Origin: a virus
Length of the DNA: 35,980 nt
IMG/VR virus record: IMGVR_UViG_3300020122_000696
Coordinates: 1-35,980 of that record
Strand: one strand, 5' to 3'
The stretch's first letter is position 1. Each line of letters begins with the position of its first letter. A program made the translations under genes and the position numbers. Shown piece by piece: positions 28,990 through 34,747 of the stretch. The notes beneath the pieces were generated by a model, which worked only from the letters and a program-made list of their open reading frames with translations, was not told the origin of the DNA and ran no database searches.

Positions 28990-30516
28990 CTATGCCATCC
29001 AGCCCGCGTTATCGTTCCGCGGCGGTGGCGGTTCGTATTCTTTCGGCTTCACTCGCGGCGCGACTGGCATCGCGAACGTGAGCGCCAGGGCATCGCCGTC
29101 GTCGGGCGAAGCTGAATCGAGATTCATTTTCGCCAGGCGCTTTTTCATGTCGTCCTTCGACTCGAGCTTGACGCGCTGCAGGCGATCGGACACCAGGATC
29201 GGCTTCTGCAGATCCGCCTCGAGCCCTTTGTCGCCATCGATTGCGCCCTTCGCGAGAAACGCTTTCATCTCGCCCCACATGAAATCGCGCATATACGCAT
29301 AGTGCGGATCGGGCGAGTCGGCGCCGAAGTTGACGACCATGATGTTATTGAAGCCGAGCTGGCGCAGGCGATTCTCGACCGGCGCCGCGATGCCGGCGGA
29401 ATCAAAAAACAGCATGGCGACCTTGTCGCCGTTGTAGCTGCGCGAGAGCACGTCGGCGAGCTTGCCGGTCATCACCGCGGGATCCTTCGTAAACTCGCCT
29501 TTCACTTTGACCGGCGGGATCGAGCGCGCGTCGAGCCCTTTGCGGAATCGGACGACATTGTCATCTGCACCACCCCACGCAAAATCCACGCCCGCAACAA
29601 GGGGATCGTCAGGCAAGCACTGTACAGCTCTCTGCTGAGCGCCTCGGACGAGCTCGAGATCGATATACTTGCCGCCGCCGGCGAGGGGGTAGAGTCCGCG
29701 GTACCGCACGCGGACGTGATCGGAATCTTCGCCGTAGATCTTGATGCTCTCGTCGATTTCTTCGACATTGATGCCTTCAACTTCGCGCGAATCGATGACG
29801 GCCGGATCCCAGCGGTGACGCTGATCGCCGAAGCAGGCCTCGAAAAAGGCGCCCTCGGAGCGAAAGCACTGCGAGAAGCACAGCCAGATGATCTCGGTGT
29901 TGGCATCGGTGAGCGCGCCCTCGATGACCTTATAGATCGCGTCTGAGATCCCGGCCGCCTCATCGAAAATGATGATCAGCCGTTTGCCGGCGTTGTGCGC
30001 GCCGGCTGAGGCCTGCGGGTTATCTTCCGACCAGGTCGCGAAGTCGGTTCGCCAGGTGTCCTCGCTCTCGGCGTCGACGACCTTGATCGACGTGACGTTA
30101 ACCTGAAACCAATCTTTATTGATCGCCAGGCGAAACCACTTCGCCATTTCCGGCTGCGTCTTCGTCTTGAGCTGGTCGCCGGTGTTGGCCATCACCAGCA
30201 CTTTGCAATCGAGGCAGGTCGACTTCCCCCAATGCGTGACCATGCCGATAATCGCCGACTTCCCGATCCCGTGACCGCTCGAGAAGGCCTTGCGAAAAAC
30301 CTTGTGCCGCGTCGCCGGATCCTGCAGGTGACGCCCGAGTTGCTCGAGAAAGTCGACTTGAAACTTGCGCAGCGCCTGGCCGGCGAGCTCGTCCTCGCCC
30401 CACGGGAACGAGTAGCGCACACAGGCCAGCGGATCCCAGCGAAAGTCGATCGCATACCGCTCGACCATCTGCTGCTCGAGATCCTCGAGCTTAGTTTCGG
30501 CTGCTGCTGGTGACAC
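28990..30516 (-). CDS. Terminase large subunit
   Basis: 508 aa. ATPase domain: Walker A SGHGIGKS (80-87), Walker B LIIIFDE (180-186). The nuclease domain follows: D311 in GVDFAWGG and D372 in LFFDSAG act as metal ligands, with a later DGDALAL motif likely giving the third. It would pump DNA through the portal and cut concatemers, headful style as in P22 relatives. Size fits the family. The start overlaps the small-subunit gene end by 26 nt. Confidence 0.85.
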   Translation of the reverse strand: MSPAAAETKLEDLEQQMVERYAIDFRWDPLACVRYSFPWGEDELAGQALRKFQVDFLEQLGRHLQDPATRHKVFRKAFSSGHGIGKSAIIGMVTHWGKSTCLDCKVLVMANTGDQLKTKTQPEMAKWFRLAINKDWFQVNVTSIKVVDAESEDTWRTDFATWSEDNPQASAGAHNAGKRLIIIFDEAAGISDAIYKVIEGALTDANTEIIWLCFSQCFRSEGAFFEACFGDQRHRWDPAVIDSREVEGINVEEIDESIKIYGEDSDHVRVRYRGLYPLAGGGKYIDLELVRGAQQRAVQCLPDDPLVAGVDFAWGGADDNVVRFRKGLDARSIPPVKVKGEFTKDPAVMTGKLADVLSRSYNGDKVAMLFFDSAGIAAPVENRLRQLGFNNIMVVNFGADSPDPHYAYMRDFMWGEMKAFLAKGAIDGDKGLEADLQKPILVSDRLQRVKLESKDDMKKRLAKMNLDSASPDDGDALALTFAMPVAPRVKPKEYEPPPPRNDNAGWMA

Positions 30517-30949
30517 GCTGCTCCGCTTTGTCGAGTGCGAGCTTGAAGCGCTCGCGCAAGGTGACGTTCACATTCACATCGAGCGGCTTGTCGTGTACGT
30601 GGTTCACGGTGTCGACTGGCCGACCGAGATCGCGATCGTCGAGGTACCGCAAAAGGTTCGTGAGCGGGATGATCGAGAAATGGCCCTGATAGTCCGGGCC
30701 GCTGATCACATTCCCTTTCTCATCGTGCTTCAGTTCCGCCGCCAGCAGCTTGCCGGTCTCGGGATCGATGCCGAGGCGCTTGCACTCGAGCATGACCAGC
30801 GACACCCAAAGCTGCTCGGCGTGAACCTTCGCCTTGATCTTCCGCGCCAGGTTGCCGTCGACTGGCCGGGTGGCCTTCGGCCGGCCCATCTTTGGGCAAT
30901 TGCCGCATTTGCAGTCGGCCGGGTGTTTTCGGGATCCGCCTTTGGGCAT
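30491..30949 (-). CDS. Terminase small subunit-like protein
   Basis: 152 aa. N-terminal HPADCKCGNCPKMGRPK is a cysteine cluster followed by a basic patch, then RKIKAKVHAEQLWVSLV and an IIPLTNLLRYLDDR segment, ending in a charged tail. Position directly before the large subunit, overlap and the basic N-terminus support a DNA-recognising small terminase. Cys-x-Cys-x2-Cys could bind zinc. Sequence-level family is not certain. Confidence 0.6.
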   Translation of the reverse strand: MPKGGSRKHPADCKCGNCPKMGRPKATRPVDGNLARKIKAKVHAEQLWVSLVMLECKRLGIDPETGKLLAAELKHDEKGNVISGPDYQGHFSIIPLTNLLRYLDDRDLGRPVDTVNHVHDKPLDVNVNVTLRERFKLALDKAEQRVTSSSRN

Positions 30950-30971
30950 CGGGCCTGGTACTAAAGCAGAA

Positions 30972-30985
30972 AAAGCAAAAGAAGC
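30972..30985 (+). repeat. Direct repeat, left of the integrase gene
   Basis: aaagcaaaagaagc (14 bp) matches aaagctaaaagaagc at 31534-31548 with one base missing. It lies 5 bp past the integrase stop (on its 3' side) and inside the leader of the small terminase gene. Confidence 0.6.
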
Positions 30986-30990
30986 AGAAC

Positions 30991-31527
30991 CTATATTTCC
31001 CGCAGCGCGTCGTTCACCAGCTGGTCAGTGACCACTTTTTTCGGGTGCAAATAAATTCCCAGCGATCCCAGCTCGACGTGCCCGCTGCGATCCTGCAGCT
31101 TGTCAAGCGGCATGCGATCAGAGAGATAGGTCAGCACCGAATGTTTCAGCGTGTGCGGGTGACAGTACAGCTCGGGCAAGCCGGCGAGCTCGCCGTAGTA
31201 GTGCATGCGGCGCTGAAAGGTGCGCGCCGAGATCGGAAACAGTCTTTGCTTTGGCGGCGTCGCGCGGCACAAAGCTAAGAGCGCCGGGCGCTCATTCAAC
31301 AGCGGATTTTCGTGCTCGAGCAGATCGTCCTCGAAAGGCCGCGACTTCTTTTTCCGCTTGCCGACCAGGCGCGTACCGACCACGTTATCAGCTGTCAAAC
31401 CAACAGCTTCCGAAGCGCGCAGCGCATGCAGGAAAGCGACGAGGATCAGCAGCCAGTCCGCTTCGCTCTCTTTCCTGGCCTCTGCGAGTAGCTTCAAAAT
31501 TTGATCGATTTCGAAGAAGTGCGGCAT
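30991..31527 (-). CDS. Catalytic-domain-only tyrosine recombinase (integrase-like)
   Basis: 178 aa with no N-terminal core-binding domain. Residues in order: R37 in LHALRASE, a basic beta-hairpin GKRKKKSRP (57-64), H125-T-L-K-H129 where canonical enzymes have H-x-L-R-H, H150 in SGH and the nucleophile candidate Y159 in GIYLH. The R to K change at 128 is a deviation; Lys is seen in some phage integrases as far as I recall. Length is about half that of lambda integrase. It lies just upstream of the terminase small gene, flanked by direct repeats. Might integrate, resolve or invert; activity is uncertain. Confidence 0.7.
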   Translation of the reverse strand: MPHFFEIDQILKLLAEARKESEADWLLILVAFLHALRASEAVGLTADNVVGTRLVGKRKKKSRPFEDDLLEHENPLLNERPALLALCRATPPKQRLFPISARTFQRRMHYYGELAGLPELYCHPHTLKHSVLTYLSDRMPLDKLQDRSGHVELGSLGIYLHPKKVVTDQLVNDALREI

Positions 31528-31533
31528 GGGGAG

Positions 31534-31548
31534 AAAGCTAAAAGAAGC
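31534..31548 (+). repeat. Direct repeat, right of the integrase gene
   Basis: aaagctaaaagaagc, the partner of 30972-30985, lying 6 bp before the integrase start codon. The 63-bp spacer 31528-31590 holds little else than this repeat and a T-run (atttttgtctg). Confidence 0.6.
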
Positions 31549-31590
31549 TATTTTTGTCTGAGTTCCCCAAATTCGGACAGGGGGCGCAGC

Positions 31591-31815
31591 CTAACTGCGC
31601 GCAGCCAGCGTGGTCTCGATGCACTGCTTCGCGAACTCCGCCAGCGAGATCTCACGCTCGTGCTCGTTGCGACACTGAGCCGCGGCGCGCTCGAGCTGGG
31701 CGAACAAACGATTCGTGAGCACCAGGTGCAGGCGCTTCACTCTGCTCGCGTGTTTCGATCGTGCAGAACGCGAACTCGCCTTCGGCTCGGTCTTCAAGAT
31801 GGTCCGGCTCCTCAT
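31591..31815 (-). CDS. Ribbon-helix-helix-like DNA-binding protein, 74 aa
   Basis: The C-terminal part (KRLHLVLTNRLFAQLERAAAQC then EISLAEFAKQCIETTLAARS) has the strand-helix-helix pattern of RHH/CopG-like regulators, preceded by a basic linker. An in-frame upstream start at 32004 would give 137 aa but overlaps the next gene and has low-complexity composition, so 31815 (no good ribosome-binding site) is preferred. It may be a regulator of the integrase or the cargo region. Confidence 0.45.
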   Translation of the reverse strand: MRSRTILKTEPKASSRSARSKHASRVKRLHLVLTNRLFAQLERAAAQCRNEHEREISLAEFAKQCIETTLAARS

Positions 31816-31895
31816 ACATATGGCGGCCTGGTTCTCGAGCCAGAAGCCGGCGGCGCGGCTCGCTTCAGGCGGAGAGGGAAGGGGCGCGTGGAAGT

Positions 31896-32300
31896 TCACA
31901 AAGGGAGTTCCCCGGAATCGTAAGCGCTGTTTTGTGTCGGCAGAACGGCGGCCGCGAGTGGGCTTCGAGGGTCCGGGGAAAGTCGTAAGAGATCGATCGA
32001 CCAATCCCAGCCGCCGCCGCGACCGAGATCGGATCGAAAATGGGGAATCGGGTTCGGTGGCCCGATGAACTTCACGCCCAGCGCTCGATCCGAGGAGCAG
32101 GTTCCTGTCTCTGGTTCAAACTGCGGGGGGCGTTCGCGATTGAGCATTTCCCGGCACACGATGCCCTTGCGCAGATCGGTGGGATCGATCCAGTCGGCCA
32201 GGCCAGCCTCAACTTGGCTGGCAGCATACGTGTGGCTCTTTTTCAGGATTGGACGGTCCACGCGAGGATTCGCGCGGCGAGCAAACACAGGAATTCTCAT
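31896..32300 (-). CDS. Hypothetical protein, 134 aa
   Basis: Starts MRIPVFARRANPRVDRP; the stretch YAASQVEAGLADWIDPTDLRKGI followed by CREM looks like a folded core seen in small phage proteins, then a less ordered end with GGGWDWSIDLLRLSP. It lies left of the terminator of the cargo gene. No ribosome-binding site is clear. No family assigned. Confidence 0.5.
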   Translation of the reverse strand: MRIPVFARRANPRVDRPILKKSHTYAASQVEAGLADWIDPTDLRKGIVCREMLNRERPPQFEPETGTCSSDRALGVKFIGPPNPIPHFRSDLGRGGGWDWSIDLLRLSPDPRSPLAAAVLPTQNSAYDSGELPL

Positions 32301-32439
32301 GGGGTAGGGCAGTCGGCAGCGCTTTGGCGCGCGCGCGGGCGCTGTTACGAGGACCGGGCGGTCAACAGGGGAGGAATCAGGGGCAATTCTCGGTGTTCGG
32401 GGGGCGAAACCACAAGTTACGGTCGTGCTAGGGCTGCAG

Positions 32440-32476
32440 AAAAAGACGGCGCGGGTCTCGTTGCAGGACCCGCGCC
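32440..32476 (-). terminator. Intrinsic terminator of the cargo gene
   Basis: Stem ggcgcgggtc (32448-32457) and gaccccgcgcc-type partner (32467-32476, exact complement gacccgcgcc) with a 9-nt loop. On the minus strand it is followed by GTC and TTTTT (32444-32440). It lies 27 bp beyond the stop at 32503. The rest of 32301-32439 has no feature I can support. Confidence 0.75.
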
Positions 32477-32502
32477 AGAGAAAGAAGCGATATGCGTGCC
32501 CG

Positions 32503-33651
32503 CTATTTTCGCACGGCTAGGTTGAAGTCGCAGGCAATTTTCCGGTCGCGCGACTTCTGCCTCTCGCCTTCATCCGGGTTGATCGAGGCCACGAAGCTGC
32601 ACTTGTTGCCGATCGCGTCCATCTCGTCGACCGCGGTGTAAGTCAGGGCCAGGCGGTGGATTCCGACCTGGTCGAGAGGAAATAGTTCGCGATCGAGCGC
32701 CACGCAGGGCCGATCCGGCGTCAGATGACAGTGCACCGGTTTCCAGATCCGCAGCTTCGGCCAGATGCGATCGCGTTTGTCGAGCACGCCGTCGCCGTTC
32801 CCGCCTTGCGAGGGCTGATCGTAGAAACCAAGGGCAAGCCAGCCGTTCGCATCGGTCTTGTTGGGGAAGGGCGTGTAATCGGCGTCGGAGTGGGGGGTGT
32901 ATTGCCCGAACAAATCGTCGGCTGAATCGACCACGCCGTTTTTCGGCAGAGCCAGCCAGGCGTTCGCATACTTGTAATCCGGCCAGGAGACTTTCTTCAG
33001 CTGTCCGCCGAAGCGGAAGGTCACGTAGCCCGAGGCCTGGTTCGGGTCGGTGAAGTGGAAGCCCTGCCCTTGCGTGTCGATCAGGATCGGGGAAGGTCCG
33101 CAGGGGTTGATGGGGTTGTTGAGTCCGGTCGCGCCGCAGCTGTTGATGGTGACCTTGTGCGGCACGCATGTGTTCACGTAGGGGTACTCTTTCGACCACT
33201 TCGGGGTTGCGCTGAATTGCGCGCTGCCGATGGAACTCGAAAGCGTCACCGAAAACGAGCAACCGGCAAAACACTCACGTACTGCTCCAACGCCTTTCGC
33301 GGTGGCCACCGCTGGAGCGGGGTACGTCGAGGTGGCCAGGCCGCCCGCATCAGCGACGCCAGTCTCGTGCACATAGCCGAACGTCAGCTGGCCGCCTTCG
33401 GTCATCTGGGAAACGGAATCAGCCGTGGCCTTGCCCGCGCACGCAGTTGCCGAGGCAGGCGCGAGCAAGTACTCGCAGCGGCCACGAGTGTAATTGATGA
33501 AGGTGTGGTTCCCGGAGATGTGGCCCTGCGAGTCGTGGGCGAAGAATGGATAGGGGCCGAGGTTGTGGTTGAAGACCGTGCAGCCGTCCTGGGAACGGAC
33601 GAAGGGGGCGAGGCACAGCAGAACGAGCGGAAACAGCATGGAAGACCTCAT
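32503..33651 (-). CDS. Secreted protein with calcium-loop motifs (candidate lysogenic cargo)
   Basis: 382 aa behind AAGGAG. Signal peptide MRSSMLFPLVLLCLAPFVRS, mature start QDGC. The second half holds the pattern SPILIDTQGQGFHF, ANAWLALPKNGVVDSADDLFG, ANGWLALGFYDQPSQGGNGD and KRDRIWPKLRIWK, which are EF-hand/dockerin-like D-x-N/D-G loops. I associate this type with large secreted bacterial proteins, notably of Acidobacteria, and not with phage virions. Several cysteines suggest disulphides. It has its own terminator and lies at the edge between integration and early genes, so it is a likely cargo (moron) gene changing the host surface. Confidence 0.65.
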   Translation of the reverse strand: MRSSMLFPLVLLCLAPFVRSQDGCTVFNHNLGPYPFFAHDSQGHISGNHTFINYTRGRCEYLLAPASATACAGKATADSVSQMTEGGQLTFGYVHETGVADAGGLATSTYPAPAVATAKGVGAVRECFAGCSFSVTLSSSIGSAQFSATPKWSKEYPYVNTCVPHKVTINSCGATGLNNPINPCGPSPILIDTQGQGFHFTDPNQASGYVTFRFGGQLKKVSWPDYKYANAWLALPKNGVVDSADDLFGQYTPHSDADYTPFPNKTDANGWLALGFYDQPSQGGNGDGVLDKRDRIWPKLRIWKPVHCHLTPDRPCVALDRELFPLDQVGIHRLALTYTAVDEMDAIGNKCSFVASINPDEGERQKSRDRKIACDFNLAVRK

Positions 33652-33703
33652 GGTTCTGAACTCCTTTACAGTTCAAGAATGGGACGAAAGAGGCCGAGCG
33701 GAT

Positions 33704-33865
33704 TTATGAGTTGGCGGGCTTGTTCTTCTTTTTCACCTTGGCCCAGCGGGCGCGGGCTGCCTTCTGGGCGGCTTTCTTGCGCTGTTCCGGGGTGAGCTTC
33801 TGGTTGGTCACGGCCGCGCCTTTGCGGCCCAACTTAGAAAGATAGTCACGCACCGGATCAGTCAC
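33704..33865 (-). CDS. Small basic protein with RARWAK tail, 53 aa (GTG start)
   Basis: VTDPVRDYLSKLGRKGAAVTNQ, then LTPEQRKKAAQKAARARWAK and a Lys-rich tail ending KPANS. Read from the nucleotide sequence. The RARWAK motif also ends the 70-aa protein at 747-959. No Shine-Dalgarno is evident before the GTG. Probably binds nucleic acid; it could be a small regulator, as it is transcribed divergently from the early operon. Confidence 0.55.
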   Translation of the reverse strand: MTDPVRDYLSKLGRKGAAVTNQKLTPEQRKKAAQKAARARWAKVKKKNKPANS

Positions 33866-33879
33866 GGCAAGAGGTTACC

Positions 33880-33951
33880 ACATGCGCGGCGGACGGGCAA
33901 GCGGACATGTCCAAAGGAGCTAGAATAGGGGGTTGACATGCGCGGCGGACG
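33880..33951. repeat. 16-bp direct repeats across the early promoter
   Basis: acatgcgcggcggacg occurs at 33880-33895 and 33936-33951, 56 bp apart. The right copy covers the end of the -35 box and most of the spacer of the early promoter. A 10-bp palindrome ggacatgtcc sits between them (33903-33912). Arranged like two operator sites on either side of a regulatory region. Confidence 0.6.
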
Positions 33952-33961
33952 CGAATAAAAT
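33933..33961 (+). promoter_or_regulatory. Sigma70-type early promoter
   Basis: TTGACA (33933-33938, perfect) and TAAAAT (33956-33961, 5 of 6) are separated by exactly 17 bp. It faces the plus-strand operon that begins at 34054. This is the best promoter match I found in the window. Confidence 0.8.
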
Positions 33962-33986
33962 CCCCATAGTAGCAAGTAAGCAAGGC

Positions 33987-34021
33987 GCTTCGGGCGGGTG
34001 CTTCTAACACCCGCCCGGAGC
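33987..34021 (+). other. Strong hairpin in the early operon leader
   Basis: Positions 33987-34000 and 34008-34021 pair over 14 bp (one G-T pair) around a 7-nt loop. It is between the early promoter and the first gene, about 32 nt before the start codon, and is not followed by a T-run. It could be an antitermination, stability or translation-control element. Confidence 0.6.
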
Positions 34022-34053
34022 TAACCACAACGGACCTGTAAAGGAGGTCAGCC

Positions 34054-34308
34054 GTGGCTCACCCGATTCTAGTTGCATCCCCCTCAAAAGATTTCCACAC
34101 CGTCTACGACGCCATCTTCGTGCGTTTCGTGGCAGAAGTAAGCCGCTTCTACGAGGAACGCTCGCTCGATTTCTGCGCGTTCGAGTACCCCGAATCTTTC
34201 CCTGGAGCATGCGATGGCCAGCCGTGCTGCGCGAAGGGAACCGTGCACGACATCGCCGGGGAGCGGGAACTGTGCGCCAAGCACTTTGCGGAGCTGAACC
34301 GTGGATAA
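34054..34308 (+). CDS. Early hypothetical cysteine-rich protein, 84 aa
   Basis: GTG start with AAGGAGG eight nt upstream. Sequence MAHPILVASPSKDFHTVYDA followed by cysteines at FCAF, CDGQPCC and LCAKHF, which may form a zinc site. It is the first gene after the early promoter and overlaps the next start (GTGGATAA). Function unknown. Confidence 0.7.
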   Translation: MAHPILVASPSKDFHTVYDAIFVRFVAEVSRFYEERSLDFCAFEYPESFPGACDGQPCCAKGTVHDIAGERELCAKHFAELNRG

Positions 34309-34477
34309 GCGCTCCCAAGACATCGACGCGCTGCTGGATCTCCTCGCCGAATGCTTCGACAACGGCATGGCGGTTTACTACGGCACCCCTTTGCTCGACG
34401 CAACCACCAATCACCCAACCACAGCCGGCGAGTTGCTTGAGCGAATCCGGCTGGGAAAAGGAGACGACCGTGGATAG
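34301..34477 (+). CDS. Early small protein, 58 aa
   Basis: GTG start, GGAG seven nt upstream, overlapping the previous stop by 8 nt. The sequence (VDKRSQDIDALLDLLAECFD, then GMAVYYGTPLLDATT and GELLERIRLG) is helical and acidic. Read from the nucleotide sequence because of the GTG start. Stop overlaps the next GTG in the same manner. Unknown function. Confidence 0.6.
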   Translation: MDKRSQDIDALLDLLAECFDNGMAVYYGTPLLDATTNHPTTAGELLERIRLGKGDDRG

Positions 34478-34742
34478 GGCCGAGCTCCGCGAACAAATCG
34501 AAATCGCCGCGCGCCAGGTGGCGAGCCGTGCGTTCCACGACTCGCCCGATCTGCGCGACCTGATGCGCCAAGCCGAAGCCGACGGCTTCACTGTGTCGGC
34601 CGACCTGGTGCTCACCTACAAACCACTCCCAACAAAATCGAAGCCGGCGCCGATCGCGCTGGATGAACTCGCCAACCTGATTGCTTCCCCCGCTGCACTC
34701 GAAGAGCTCTATCAACTCGAAGACACCAGAGAGGAGAACTGA
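34470..34742 (+). CDS. Early helical protein, 90 aa
   Basis: GTG start behind AAAAGGAG. VDRAELREQIEIAARQVASR is a helix, with a second helical part IALDELANLIASPAALEELY near the end; the middle FTVSADLVLTYKPLPTKSK is a strand region. Probably a small DNA-metabolism partner of the ATPase that follows after 5 nt. Confidence 0.6.
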   Translation: MDRAELREQIEIAARQVASRAFHDSPDLRDLMRQAEADGFTVSADLVLTYKPLPTKSKPAPIALDELANLIASPAALEELYQLEDTREEN

Positions 34743-34747
34743 CCGCC

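Noticed and set aside
30491-30949. A pac site in the small terminase gene, as in P22
   Set aside because: Expected from P22 biology but no site can be recognised from sequence alone.
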